DNA of 64,000 nt from Nerophis ophidion (GCF_033978795.1 NC_084617.1:76416353-76480352); one strand, 5' to 3'. Counted from the first letter of the stretch, positions 12,101-24,255 are shown. Notes: generated from the sequence alone by a model not told the origin. Program-made: numbers and translations.

Positions 12101-15100
12101 ACATTCTGAATGTATTCCATCCATTCATTCATTTTGTAGACATTTGTAATGTTGATACTTATGGATTATATTGTGGTTACATTGAGAACAGGAAGTGAAC
12201 AAAAGTGTTAGCAACTGCTATGTAAAGGAAAGGGGGTAGGAATAAATAAATAAGCTCTGCTTATTCCTACTCCTTTTCAAACATTTTTGAATAGAGAAAC
12301 TGGAAATGTTGATGTATCATATGTTGTATGCTTGCATGTTCCAAATGAACTCAAACATTGTGGTAGAAACAACTGTTTTTTCTACTTCAGTAGCATTAGT
12401 GTTTTAATGTGCCTTTTTGCCTTCAGGCGGAGCAGCTTATGAAGAGGATTGGTGTTGAGGGGGTCAAACTTACTGAATACGAAATGAACATCGCATCGCA
12501 CCTGGTTGATCCACAAACAATGAGGGTAATGTTTTCAATCCCAAGTCCATACGTCAATAATGAATCAAGCAAAATATGTTCTGGACCAAAAATCACTCCA
12601 TATTCTCTGCTGCTCGCCACTCTTGCCATATTTGACTTATTGGGCAGAAATATGTGGAAAAATAGCAAAAGTGCACCTATTCACTTAGCAAGTTACAAAA
12701 TAAAGATCAGTTAATAATACATGATGATAATAATACTTTCACTAGAGGAAGACACCACAGTTGACATACCGTATTTTTCGGACTATAAGTCTCAGTTAAT
12801 ATTATCTAGATAATTCCCGTAAGAGACTAGACGTATAAGATTTCATAGGATTTATCAAATAGGAGTGAGGAATAGTTTGGTAAAGTTATAGCATGTTCTA
12901 TATGTTATAGTTATTTGAATGACTCTTACCATAAATGTTAGCTTAACATAGCAGTTGCTCATGTATGCCTCATATAACCTACACTTATTCAGCCTGTTGT
13001 TCACTATTCTTAATTTATTTTAAATTGCCTTTCAAAGTTCAGTTTTGTTGGTACAATAAATACTAATGTTTTTAAATTAATGAATGATTGGTTTATTTAT
13101 AATTGAGTTATTAACACAATCAAAATTATTTTTATTTTGCCATTATCATCCAGCCCTACCCTGGCGGTGCCATCTTGGTTTGAAAAGGAGGGTAACATTA
13201 AAGAAGGACTGGCTGACACTTCAGAGGCCAACACCATTTTAACACTCACATACACTTTTTATCATGTTTATCATAATTAGCATGTTGATCTGTTTACTAA
13301 TTGTTTGTTATCAATCTCTACTGCATTGCATTCTTTGATGTTTTTAAAACGTTGGCTTCTCCATGGAAGAAAAATAAATTAAACAGCAGGACAGTTTTAG
13401 TATACTGTATGTTTTAATGACTTTGCAAAGACAAGTGCTCACCTCTTAACTTTGTGTTGCCTTTCTGCAGGTGTCCTGGAGAGATATAGCAGGACTCGAT
13501 GAGATAATCAATGAGCTACAAGACACAGTCATTCTGCCCTTTCAGAAACGACACCTTCTGACTGGATCCAAGCTCTTTCAGCCCCCTAAAGGTACCTCAG
13601 CAGCTACAATAGATAGTCAGTCCAACATCCTTGTAGCCATTTTTTAAACAGTTTTATGGGTCTTCATTTTGGTAAACGCTAATCCCACACATTAATAATG
13701 TGGTAAAATGCAGATGGTTGTGTTGAATGTTGCAACACATGAACAGACCACGGTCTCAGAAGGCACCGTGACATAACCGAGAATACTATGAAGTAATGCT
13801 GTTGTAACACATGGCTTGGCATTGCTGAAATAAGCAGGGGCGTCCATGATAACGTTGCTTGGATGGCAACATATGTTGCTCCAAAACCTCTATGTACCTT
13901 TCAGCATTAATGGTGCCTTCACAGAAGTGTAAGTTACCCATGTCTTGGTCACTAATACACCCCCATACCATCAAACATGCTGGCTTTTCAACTTTGCGCC
14001 TAGAACAGTCCGGATGGTTCTTTTCCTCTTTGTTCCAGAGGACACAATGTCCACAGTTTCCAAAAACTATTTGAAATGTGGACTTGTCAGACTACAGAAC
14101 ACTTTTTCATTTTGCATCAGTCCATTTTAGATGAGCTCGGGCCCAGCGAAGCTGGCGGCGTTTCTGGGTGTTGTTGATAAATTGCTTTCGCTTTCCATAG
14201 TAGAGTTTTAACTTGTACTAACAGATGTAGCGACAAACTGTAGTTACTAACAGTTGTTTTCGGAATTGTTCCTGAGCCCATGTGGTGATATCCTTTATAT
14301 GTTGATGTTGGTTATTGATGCAGTACCGCCTGAGGGTTCGAAGGTCTGTAATATCATCACTTCCCTACAGTGATTTCTCCAGATTCTCTGAACCTTTTGA
14401 TGAGATCACAGACCGTAGATGGTGAAATTCCTTACAATAGCTGGTTGAGAAAGGTTGTTCTTAAACTGTTGAACTCAGGCATTTGTTGACAAAATGGTGA
14501 CCCTCGCTCCATCCTTGTTTGTAAATGAGTGAACATTTCATGGAAGCTGCTTTTATACCCAATCATGGCACCCACCTGTTCCCAATTAGCCTGTTCACCT
14601 GTGTGATGTTCCAAATAAGTGTTTGATGAGCATTTCTCAATGTTTTCAGTCTTTTTTGCCACTTGTGCCAGCTTTTTTGAAACATGTTGCAGGCATCAAA
14701 TTCCAAATGAGCTAATATTTGCAAAAAAATAAAAGTTTCCCAGTTTGAATGTTAAGTATCTTGTCTTTGCAGTCCATTCAATTGAATATAAGTTGAAAAG
14801 GATTAGCAAATCATTGTATTCTGTTTTTATTTACCATTTACACAACGTAACAACTTCACTGCTTTTGGGTTTTGTATATTTTCAGTTTTTTTGATCGTCC
14901 TAATTGATAATATCCATACACTTCTGAGGATAACCAGCGACTGTATTGAATGTATTAATTCTATAGTTGTTGTTTTCTGTGGAATATTAATGAGTTAAAA
15001 AGTGTGTTGAGTATTACAATGTATAAACTATGACTTGTTGATATTTTTTTGTTCTTGTAGGTGTTTTGTTGTTTGGTCCACCAGGATGTGGGAAGACCAT

Positions 15101-18100
15101 GATCGCTAAGGCAACAGCCAAAGCTTCCGGCTGCAAGTTTATCAACCTGCAGGCGTCCACGCTGACCGACATGTGGTACGGCGAATCCCAAAAGCTGACG
15201 GCTGCAGTCTTCTCGTTGGCAATCAAACTCCAGCCATGTATCATTTTTATCGATGAAATTGGTGAGTCGATCCACCGTCATGACTGTCAACACAAATGAT
15301 TTTGAAAATCATTATTTGCCGCATATGTAGTTGTTGAGACTCCCATTAAATGAAGGACAGGATGGTTCTATTTCAATGCATCAGTTGTTACCCAAATTGA
15401 TTGCATGGAAATTCCACATGCTCATCATAAGCTTTTGATCAAATTACTTTGTTACAGTGAGCTTGCAAGCACAACTGTCACACATCTGACAGCAACACCT
15501 TCCTGAAGTGTTCCAAATAATTGGTTGAGGCATTAAGTCTTCTTCCGAGCAAGCATCACCGTCTTGCATGACAACGCAACTTGTATCGTGAAAACATAGC
15601 TATTAAAATTGGAAGGCGTTTGAGTTTTCATGAAATGATTAATGATTCTAAGCCTCACACTAGCAAACATTTTCCCGATGTAATAGTTACTATTATTCAG
15701 CAAAACATAATTGAGCACAGTGTAATTATGTTGAGAGATTTTGATAGCACTTCATATTAGTTGTTTGTAGGTGAACTGCAAAATACTAAGTATAAGTATG
15801 TCTTACTGCCTCATGTGTATTATTGAATCAAATGTCAATATATTGAACAATATGTATGTAGTTCATGTAAAAAAATTGATTATTAGGAACCAATGTCCCT
15901 TTGGGTCCCTATTGAATTTCTAAAGTTTTATTGTTATTATTATTATTCTTTATTATTATACCGCCGCCTCTTTGAGCTGTAATTTGACCCCCTTAACATG
16001 CTTCAAAACTCACCAAATTTAACACACAAATCAGGACTGGCGAATATTGCGATCTAATCAAAAAAACCAAACCCCAAAACTCAAAATTGCGCTCTAGCAC
16101 CCCCTAGGAAGAAAACACAGACAAAACTGTAACTTCCAGTAGGAATGTCGTAGAAACATGACACACAACTTATTTCATCCACTTAGACCCCCCGGCTAAA
16201 ATCAACAGGAAGTTTGCTATTCCCACTTCAATACAAAAGTTGGCTAAACAAATTCGCTTTTTTTCAAACATCATCTCCTCTGAGGACGTTTGTCGTTTCG
16301 GTTTCAAATAAGCACAGAAAAGAGATTGAACCCTTCTGATTAAAAGTTAATGAAATTACTACCCCGGTTTGGAATTTATGAGCCCGCAAAGAACCATTGC
16401 GCTGCTGCTCTTGTCACAAAATGGCGGCTTTCTGCTCAGACAAACCTGTAAGACTGTCATACAGACATGAAACAAAAACCTCAATATAGGTCTCACTGAG
16501 ACCTATATTTCATACACTGACCGCCCCCAACTCAAATCAACAGGAAGTCTGCAATTCCCACTTCAATACAAAAGTTGGCTAAACAAATTCGCTTTTTTTC
16601 AAACATTATCTCCTCTGAGGACGTTTGTCGTTTCGGTTTCAAATAAGCACAGAAAGGAGATTGAACCCTTCTGATTAAAAGTTAATGAAATTACTACCCC
16701 GGTTTGGATTTTATGAGCCCGCAAATAACCATTGCGCTGCTGCTGTTGTCACAAAATGGCGGCTTTCTGCTCAGACAAACCTGTAGGACTGTCATACAGA
16801 CATGAAATAAAAACCTCAATATAGGTCTCACTGAGACCTATATTTCATACACTGACCGCCCCCAACTCAAATCAACAGGAAGTTTGCAATTCCCACTTCA
16901 ATACAACAACTGTTTACATTCACTTGCATTAGAATCTCAAAATAGCCGCACCAAGACGTCCTTATAAAATGCCCAAGCCACTTTACAACTGTCATTACTA
17001 TGAAACTGATGTACGGTAATACACATGTGTATACAACTTTTTCTCTGTGTAATATTCCATCCATCCATCTTCTACCGCTTATCTGGGCTTGGGTCGCGGG
17101 GGCAGCAGCCAAAGCGGTCCTGTCCTTCGCTGCTTGCAGCTTTAATTATTTTAGATATCATAATATCAGTACAGCAGAAAAAAGAGCCATGCAAGTCAAC
17201 CCTGTGTGCCCACAAAACTGACCTTAAATTGTGGTTTAATCCAAAGGGCTGTTGTGTTGACTCACACACACACACACACACAAGCAATATACAAAAACCA
17301 GTATAGGGTGTTTTGGTACTGTATTATGATACACAAACATTGTGTGACTTCTCTCTATAATGGTATTTGTCAGAGTCGTTTCTCAGGAACCGGTCCAGCC
17401 TTGATCACGAGGCCACTGCCATGATGAAGGCCCAGTTCATGAGCCTTTGGGATGGCCTAGAAACCTCCTCAGCCACTCAGGTAATCACAAGTGCTGCAGG
17501 GTCGGTTTATAGAGAACTTTGCAGTAGGGATGCACCGATTAATCGGCAACCGAATATATTCGGTCAAATATGGCAAAAAAAGCCACATTCGGCCTTCGGT
17601 GGAATGAGTCAAAAGCAAGGCCGAATAGTGGCGTGTGACGCAATGACGCAATTTTTCGACGCGGTGACGCAATCAACCAACGTGCAGTGACGCGATGACA
17701 TTGTAACCAGGCGCCTTCGGAAAAATGTCAGCAGTGTGGAGATATTTTTAAGTGTCGGAAAGTGACAAAAGTATTGCAGTTTGCAAGGAATGTTCAGCCA
17801 AACTGTCTCGAGGAGGTGCCTCGTGGCCGACATCTTTGAGAGGATGAATAAGTTTGCGACTGACAGTGCCAAACCAAACCGAATTTCAAAGAAGGTAATG
17901 GAGTTTATGGCTTTGGATGATCAACCGTTTAGTGTTGTGGAGGACATTGGCTTTCGGAGACTCATGGAGCACATTGAGCCCCGTTACACGATACCGAGCA
18001 GACGGTATTTCTTTGATGTGTGCTCTTTACATTGTGTGTGTGCTGTTTACATTATTAGCCTGGTGTGTAGGCTACCTGTATAAGTGTATGAGGTTACAAG

Positions 18101-21100
18101 CACACACTTATTGAGATTTACTTGAGCCTTCTGTTTACATTATTAGCATATCTACTGTGGCTAAGCAGACTTTTGCCAAAAGGACAATAATTCATTTGTT
18201 GTGGGTTTATCCACTTTAATGCACTTTATTTTTTTTGGAATGCATGTTTTGTTTGAAGGCCTAATATAAATGAAAAACTTTGTGCTTTTTTTGAAAAGCA
18301 AAGGCTACTGGAATATTTAAAAAAATGTACTTTATTTAAAAAACATGTCTAAAAATGTATTGTAGGCTATTTATGCAATATAAAATAAATTGTGAAAAAC
18401 TGCATTCATTATTCGGTATTCAGTATTCGGCCTTCGGCCAAACGTTTAAATTTTATTCGGCTTCGGCTTTGGCCTCAAATTTTCATTTCGGTGCATCCCT
18501 ACTTTGCAGTGGTGTTACATTTTAGTTGTTCTGCAGCTGTTTACAAATGAATAGCATGTGTTCACATTGTATTATTGTTCCAACTGTAGGTCATGATCAT
18601 GGGGGCAACAAATCGACCACAAGACATGGATCCCGCTATCCTGCGCAGAATGCCCACCACTTTTCATGTTGGCCTTCCTGTAAGATCAGTTTTTTTGTAT
18701 GAAATCAGAATATGTTGAAAGAGAGAGTGATAAGGGTTTGTGTTTTGTATGCATTGTTTTCTCAGACTGTTCAGGTTGTCCTAAACGTTTTGTGTCTCAT
18801 TCGAGCAGGCTCCATCTGTTCCTGCTCTAGATAGGACGGCTCTAGTACCGTGTTGGTATTTATCTGCTTTTTGAGGTCTTATTTGAGACTCCCAAAAACT
18901 CTGACTAGAAATTACGTGCCGCTCTTCCCAACGTTGTGCTGCTGGTGGCCCGTCAACCTTCTAAAGGTGCTCACAGGCGGTCTGAAAACATACGTTTAAA
19001 ACACTAAAAAGTACTCTTTTGACGTGATTTAAGAATGTTAGTGTTGTTCACGTGTGTTTTACACCAGTGTTTTTCAACCACTGTGCCGTGAGATACAGTC
19101 TGGTGTGCCGTTGGAGATTATGTAGTTTCACCTATTTGGGTTAAAATATGTTATGCCAACCAGTAACCAATAATCTGCAAGAGTGGATGCTGTCTAGAGC
19201 TCGGCAGAGTAACCTTCTAATACTCCTGCATATCAGTAGGTCGAAGCAGGTCGCTAATTGCTTTGTTAACGTCGTATCTAATGCTTAAACCAAAAATAAA
19301 CAAAAGGCGAGTGCCCCTAAAAAAGGCATTGAAGCATAAAGATGGCTATGGAAAATGAAACTAAAACTGAACAGGCTACAAAGTGAACAAAAACAGAATG
19401 CTGGACGACAGCAAAGACTTACAGGAGCAGACGGCGTCCACAAAGTACATCCATACATGACATGACAATCAACAATTTCTGCACAAAGAAGGATAGCGTC
19501 CGCACTACTGAAAAAGTCTTGATTGCTGAAACAAAGCAGGTGTGGGGAATAGCACTTAAGGGCTACAGGAAAATACCAACAAAACAGTAATTGAATTCAT
19601 ATCCAACAATTACAACAATTACTTTTTACTGTCAATATGTTTTAATGTTTTTCTGCTGGTGGTATTCCTCAGCATTTTTTCAATGGAGAATAAATTTGCC
19701 TTGGCTCCAAAAAGGTTGAAAAACACTGTTTTAACACAATAAATATTTGTCCACTTTTAGAGATTAGTCAGTACTTAATCATGAAGTGTTGATTTGAGTT
19801 ATGACCCTTTCTTAAACTTCTACTCCTTGCTTAGAATAAATTACTTGCAAGATTGCTTAGTACTATTTTTAACCTATATAAAGCAGTTTAGTATTTATTA
19901 TCGGGTTAAGATGCCAACACACACACACACAGAATCATTATATGTATCCTCTTCGTTAACTTAACACAAATTGTTGTCTTTCCTGCAGAACACAAGACAA
20001 AGACAGGACATCTTGAGGCTGATCTTAGCCGAAGAAAGTGTAAGCTCTGTGCAACACCGAGGTCTCAACAGGACCGCCCTGGCTTTCATTCTCTCTGTTT
20101 ACCATCCCGCTTTCTCCCGGGCAGCTGAGCAACACCATTAATCTGAAGGAGATAGCCGAGAAGACGGAAGGCTACTCTGGCAGCGACCTGCGGGAACTCT
20201 GCCGCGATGCTGCCTTTTACAGAGTTCGAGACTACGTGCGCAAGGAGCAGATGAGGCAGATCACCCAGCAGTTAGGAGAGGTCCAGGAGGACGAGAAGTA
20301 AGACTCACACTCACGACATTTCTCATGTGCTTTTATTTCTGGGAAAACAGTAGAAGTCTCGAGGTGAGACCAGTGCAGGTCTCTTACCTTTCAAATAATT
20401 CATGTCGTGGTAGTTGGACCACAAAGCACTCAATTGTGATATTAGCAGTCATGAATTAATAAAGTATACAAAATGCAGATGAGAAAGATTAACGCTAACA
20501 TACTGTAAGTGTTGACATTGAGAGGGTGTTGGAATACATGCAAAAGTGTTGTTGTAGATTTCGCAATATTGGAAATTTAGACAATAGGAAATCATGAAAC
20601 AAATGATTTTATGGCAGTGTAATTATTCCCCCGCACTCAGCAGACATTCCATTCAATACACATGCATAATATATCCCAATAACTAATAACCCCCAACAAG
20701 AACGTATTTCAAATACATAATTAAACTACATACAATAAAGTGGTGCCTTGTTTTTTTTTAGCAAACTCTTTGAAAAGGTCAGACTAAGACCAAATACTTA
20801 GGAATCCAAAGCAAAACTTGCCATGGGGAATATATTCACCATTAATTAGTTGCTTATTAAAGTAACAAAGACTTAATTTAAAGTTATTTGGACAGTAGGG
20901 GAACATATAAGAATTCGAGATAGGGTTACTAATAATCAATAATTCTGAAGGCTCTTAGTTAATGGCTTACTGGTTGTATAATAAGGCCATGCAGAATAAG
21001 GCATTAATCAGTACTTAATAATGACTAATTAAGAGCCAATATGTTACTAATTTGCATGTTAATAAGCAACTAATTAATGTGTTCCCCATACTAAAGTTAT

Positions 21101-21922
21101 ACCAAATAATGTATATCAAAAGGTTTCATTCAAGACACAACAATGTTAAAACAAAACATTTTACAGAGAACAACTATAGTTTTACACGCAGAAAACAACG
21201 TTAAAAGCATTAACTGAAATTTCGGAAGTTTTAGACATTTTATTTCAAATTGTAGTACATTCCGTAAATTCCAGACTATAAGCCACTACTTTTTCTTGCA
21301 CTTTGAACTCTGCAGCCCACACCTAGTGTGTGTGTGACAATTATTGGTACTTTAACTTCACTTTATGAGGCATCCATCCATCCATTTTTCTACTGCTTAT
21401 TCCCTGGTGCCTATCTCAGCTACAATCGGGCGGAATGCGGTGTACACCCTGGACAAGTCGCCACCTCATGGCAGACTTTATGAGGCAGTGCGGCTAATTT
21501 ATGGATTTTTCTTAGCTGACAGCATAATGCACTTTTTTTTTTAAAAAACAAGAAAATACACTGGAACATTTTTGTATTGTTTGTTAGTTTTGAACAAATG
21601 TTCTCACTGCAGGTGCTACAGTGTCCTATTTTTTGTTTCAAAACCAAACGTAAAATTGCCGATCAGTCTTCTAGCCATCCATCGTATGGATTTTCTTACA
21701 AAAATGTGGGACCCCAAAAAGTTACTGTGGGACCCAATTTTTATGACTTGACTATGACTTGTTTTTTCTGACTGTTATGTTGTGTGCTGCAGTTCAGTGA
21801 CTGAGGAGCAGCTGCGTCCCGTCAGCCAGCTGGATCTCCTCTTTGGGCTGGACAAGATGAGGGAATCCAAACGCGCCTCAGTGGCCACACTACCCGCCAC
21901 GGCTGAGGTTCCACTGGACTGA
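9003..21922 (+). CDS. atad1a: ATAD1/Msp1 AAA+ ATPase, outer mitochondrial membrane helix translocase (9 coding exons)
   Basis: Joined exons are 9003-9173, 12427-12525, 13471-13591, 15061-15261, 17374-17480, 18590-18679, 19989-20039, 20125-20297 and 21793-21922. All borders are GT..AG, phases agree, and the total is 1143 nt or 380 residues plus stop. The family removes mislocalised tail-anchored proteins from the mitochondrial outer membrane and peroxisomes, and disassembles AMPA-receptor complexes. Visible parts: an N-terminal membrane helix at about residues 20-41, Walker A GPPGCGKT (136-143), pore loop WYGES (169-173), Walker B IIFIDE (191-196), sensor-1 N241, arginine fingers R252/R253, and the C-terminal helix FGLDKMRESK. 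Length and the C-terminus ending EVPLD fit the fish 'a' paralogue better than the shorter 'b' form, as I recall them. The ATG at 9003 is the first in frame, with a TGA at 8985. Oddities: pore-loop Lys is Met168, and the usual DEID is DEIE198. No frame break, so probably functional. Confidence 0.95.
9250..9760 (+). mobile_element. possible LTR retrotransposon remnant with primer-binding-site-like motif
   Basis: In intron 1. A TATA-like gtataaatatg (about 9431) is followed by a transcribed-region-like stretch. Two copies of ccacataaaattggc occur near 9630 and 9662, the second running into ggcgtcacaaacaggatgag, which resembles a primer-binding site just after an LTR. No gag or pol frame follows. 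Confidence 0.4.
10968..11190 (-). mobile_element. LINE 3' end nested in intron 1 LINE
   Basis: (GATTT)n start, then aaggatccccattagctggt and tcctggggtccac, a common fish LINE 3' end in reverse. Confidence 0.55.
11434..11790 (-). mobile_element. LINE 3' region, (GGAT)n-tail family, unexpanded
   Basis: (ATCC)n start and the same 3' region as at 6.5 and 61.7 kb, but with a single copy of the 37-bp unit (about 11634-11670). It interrupts the REHTKTLFIES coding stretch. Confidence 0.85.
12427..12525 (+). CDS. atad1a: atad1a coding exon 2
   Basis: Encodes residues 58-90, AEQLMKRIGVEGVKLTEYEM onward to the LVDPQTMR segment of the linker domain. Acceptor ttcag, donor gtaatg, phase 0 at both ends. 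Confidence 0.95.
13471..13591 (+). CDS. atad1a: atad1a coding exon 3
   Basis: Encodes residues 91-130 plus one base: VSWRDIAGLDEII and the QPPK run leading into the P-loop. Acceptor ttctgcag, donor gtacct, phase 1 at the 3' end. Confidence 0.95.
13790..14880 (-). mobile_element. Tc1-like transposon remnant in intron 3
   Basis: The minus strand gives VWGCISDQDMGNLHFCE and LEQHMLPSKQRYHGRPCLFQ (13974-13786), and the N-terminal end CSSNTYLEHHTGEQANW near 14640. Multiple frame breaks; the end after FQQ is lost. Confidence 0.85.
15061..15261 (+). CDS. atad1a: atad1a coding exon 4 (Walker A, pore loop, Walker B)
   Basis: Encodes residues 131-197 plus one base of codon 198. It carries GPPGCGKT, the pore loop with MWYGES where the family has KWYGES, and IIFIDEI. 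Acceptor cttgtag, donor gtgagt. Confidence 0.97.
16185..16900. repeat. 335-bp tandem duplication in intron 4
   Basis: The marker atcaacaggaagt recurs at 16201, 16536 and 16871, exactly 335 bp apart, with near-identical sequence between. Two full units plus the start of a third, inside a dispersed repeat starting about 15930. Confidence 0.93.
17374..17480 (+). CDS. atad1a: atad1a coding exon 5
   Basis: Completes codon 198 as GAG (Glu) and encodes SFLRNRSSLDHEATAMMKAQ through DGLETSSATQ (199-233). Acceptor tttgtcag, donor gtaatc. The intron after it holds a hAT insertion 36 bp past the donor. Confidence 0.96.
17525..18501 (+). mobile_element. hAT element with partial transposase
   Basis: Termini TAGGGATGCACCGA and TCGGTGCATCCCTA, flanked by an exact 8-bp duplication CTTTGCAG (17517-17524, 18502-18509). 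The interior frame at 17781-18010 keeps IGFRRLMEHIEPRYTIPSRR, typical of hAT/ZBED transposases; the rest is deleted. Confidence 0.95.
18590..18679 (+). CDS. atad1a: atad1a coding exon 6 (sensor 1, arginine fingers)
   Basis: Encodes residues 234-263, VMIMGATNRPQDMDP then ILRRMPTTFHVGLP. Acceptor aactgtag, donor gtaaga, phase 0. Confidence 0.96.
19065..19728. mobile_element. non-autonomous hAT element in intron 6
   Basis: Ends CAGTGTTTTTCAACC and GGTTGAAAAACACTG. Flanks TTTTACAC and TTTTAACAC look like an 8-bp duplication with one inserted base. No transposase. Confidence 0.85.
19989..20039 (+). CDS. atad1a: atad1a coding exon 7
   Basis: Short 51-nt exon encoding NTRQRQDILRLILAEES (264-280). 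Acceptor cctgcag, donor gtaagc. The next intron is only 85 bp. Confidence 0.93.
20125..20297 (+). CDS. atad1a: atad1a coding exon 8
   Basis: Encodes residues 281-337: TEGYSGSDLRELCRDAAFYR and the charged YVRKEQMRQITQQLGE helix. Acceptor cgggcag, donor gtaaga after two bases of codon 338. Confidence 0.95.
20825..21087. mobile_element. MITE with long inverted ends in intron 8
   Basis: The left end ggggaa...ccattaattagttgc pairs with the right end gcaactaattaatg...ttcccc. AT-rich, 263 bp, no coding capacity. Confidence 0.6.
21371..21475 (-). mobile_element. LINE 3' fragment, (GGAT)n-tail family
   Basis: (ATCC)n start, then tactgcttattccctggtgc and gacaagtcgccacctcatgg. Short and internally deleted. 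Confidence 0.65.
21793..21922 (+). CDS. atad1a: atad1a final coding exon
   Basis: Completes codon 338 (Asn) and encodes the C-terminus with LRPVSQLDLLFGLDKMRESK, ending EVPLD and TGA at 21920-21922. The 3' UTR follows; I did not find a convincing AATAAA close by. Confidence 0.95.
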
Positions 21923-23100
21923 ATACCTTTGTTTGAAGTTGCACTTTTTCATCTGTTTATTTTTCTGTTCCCGCTGATCCACAGCAGGTGCACTCCTCCA
22001 ATAATCAATACGGTATGCTGCTTTTTTTTGTCTTGGGGCTGAGCGTGCGACCGGTGTTATTAAAAAAACAAATATGGCAGCTTTTGGCTTCCTTCAAGGA
22101 GTCTTGCGAGGGGAAACTCTACAAAATGAGCCAAATGCAAACTATAATCACTCTAGCTTTCCTGAATGCATTATTACAATTTATAACATCACTCCTTTCT
22201 ACATTCAACCATAACTGCTCAATGCAGACCACTTGATGAGTGTTGATGCATATGAATGAGACAGATTTTTAAATATTGAATCACGGTGCCAAGGCAACCA
22301 AAAGACACTTTGCATCATGGTCCATCTGCCAGTGTAGTCATCTTAATCAGTCCTGTGCTTTTATTACAATTATTCCTGAGTTATATAATGACAACTAATA
22401 ATGGTCTGGCTGCTAAACACCAGCAAGTTTAATTCCGTGGGAAGAGAAGATCTGTGTTGCTCCAGAAGTCAGACAGACCAATATTTTTTAAATGTCACTT
22501 TGAACATTGTGTCTATCCTCCTGGTTGTAAAATCCCATTTAGACTTTATTGAACAGGAAAATCAGTAAAACATAATTCACTGTTAACACTTTTTCTTGTG
22601 TTGCCAGTGTTTATTTTCAGAAATAAGCTTTCTATTGACTGTTTGTCTGTGAAGTCAATAATACCTTTTTTTCACAGAAAAAAAGGCTTAAAATCTATAT
22701 TGCAGCTACCAGTGATAACAATGTTATTTAACATATAAATGATAAAATAACTATTTATTAATGGTTTACACAGGCTCCTAATTTGGCTGCTGATGTACGC
22801 GATAGCAAATTGCATCAGTTTCAGTGGTATTGTTTTATCAAAACTATTGATCTACTTACTGTTAATAGCTGGTTACTTCCTGTTGTGACATGGTTTTATC
22901 TACACTTCTGTTAGTGTAAAAAGCACTTATTCTTCTGATTTTTTTGAGTTTACATTAAATTTGGGCGATATGGATATCGATCTAATACCAAGTAGTTACA
23001 CTGTAGGCCGGGGCAATGCTGACTTTTTAAAGTGTTAAAGATCATTCAATATTTAAATTTTTTAATCACATTTATAATCAGATAAAAACCCAGGATTGCA
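21923..23100. other. atad1a 3' UTR and unassigned downstream DNA
   Basis: AT-rich sequence after the stop codon. No repeat family recognised. An ATTAAA occurs at about 22951 but I cannot assign the cleavage site. Confidence 0.4.
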
Positions 23101-23101
23101 G

Positions 23102-23260
23102 TACAATATCAAGTAAATATTTAGAATTGTTCACTTTTTCCTTTTATTACATACAATATCAACTAAATATTTAGAATTGTTCACTTTTTCCTTTTATTAC
23201 ATACAATATCAACTAAATATTTAGAATTGTTCACTTTTTCCTTCTATTACATACAATATT
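23102..23260. repeat. 50-bp tandem repeat, three copies
   Basis: The unit beginning tacaatatcaa starts at 23102, 23152 and 23202; the copies are almost identical. Confidence 0.95.
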
Positions 23261-23419
23261 TAAGGCAAAACAAATTCAATAGTGCAAAATAACGCCTAAA
23301 CAAAAACTAATTGCCCATCCATCCATTTTCTACTGCTTGTCCCTTTGCTCTAATTTAAAAATATTTGGTTTTAGCTTGTAAAGCCCTCCTGGGGCCTTAT
23401 GTAATAACAGTTGTATAAT

Positions 23420-23505
23420 TGAAACTTGTATTAGTAGATTGCACAGTAGGGTACATATTCCGTACAATTGACCACTAAATGGTTTTAATTGATTGATTGA
23501 AACTT
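23420..23505 (-). mobile_element. LINE 3' end, family B, short copy
   Basis: Shares tattagtagattgcacagta and gaccactaaatgg, then jumps into ttgattgattga. Confidence 0.6.
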
Positions 23506-23734
23506 GGTCAACACATGCTGAGTACCTGGTCATCACATCTCAGCAACAAGCTGTAATATCTTACTGAGATCATTTAGGACCAAAACACTTAAAACAAGTA
23601 AAACACTCTAACATAAAATATGCTTAGTGAGAAGAATTAGCAAAAGAAAATATGCTAATATCACCCTTATTTGAGATATTTCATCTTACTTAGAATTCAG
23701 TTTTTGCAGTGTAGAAAATAAATATTTTGATTGA

Positions 23735-23862
23735 TTGAAGCTTTTATTAGTAGATTGCACAGTACACTACATATTCTGTACAATTGACCACTAAATGGTA
23801 ACACCCCAATAAGTTTTTCAACTTGTTTAAGTCAGGGTCCACGTTAATCAATTCATGGTAAT
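23735..23862 (-). mobile_element. LINE 3' end, family B
   Basis: ttgattgattg tail, then agattgcacagtacactaca through aatcaattcatgg. Confidence 0.75.
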
Positions 23863-24171
23863 TGTGGCGTTCTTACTAAAACGAGACATTGCAATCCTAA
23901 AAACTGTGTACATCAGTAAAAATGTGGATGTATTGGTGTGCACACGCACAGAAGCCAAGCACATTTATTTTTGTTACATCGCAGTCAACTTGAAATTGGT
24001 CAGTGTAGCTTGTCATGTCCAGAACACCCAAGGCCACGCCCACTTATATATATATAAGTATGTGAATCATATTGAAAGTAGCCATGTGCTTCAGCTCTGC
24101 AGGGTGCGACCAATCACTAGTCATTAGTAGGCGCTTATTTCATATGTTGTATGGTCTGTCAGAAACAAATT

Positions 24172-24255
24172 CAATCAATGTTTAAATCATGAGTGTCTCA
24201 AAGGGCTGCACAAGCCACAACGAAATCCTCGGCTCAGATCTGATAGAAGAAGAAG
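24172..24255 (-). mobile_element. L2-like LINE 3' fragment
   Basis: Degenerate copy of the L2-like 3' end (aatcaatgtttaaatc, gtctcaaagggctgcacaag). Confidence 0.5.

Larger units (their letters stand above)
10230..12400 (+). mobile_element. degenerate LINE in intron 1 (endonuclease and C-terminal pieces)
   Basis: 10448-10930 keeps an AP-endonuclease-like segment (GGLNLDLLNANKQTSIDDFM, LIDHMFTN, VSDHMAVF). 11201-11430 keeps YCVEIWGINYKSTLHS and LQKRSVRIIHNVGYREH from the C-terminus. The RT core is missing, and two other LINE tails are nested in it (10968-11190 and 11434-11790). Confidence 0.75.
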
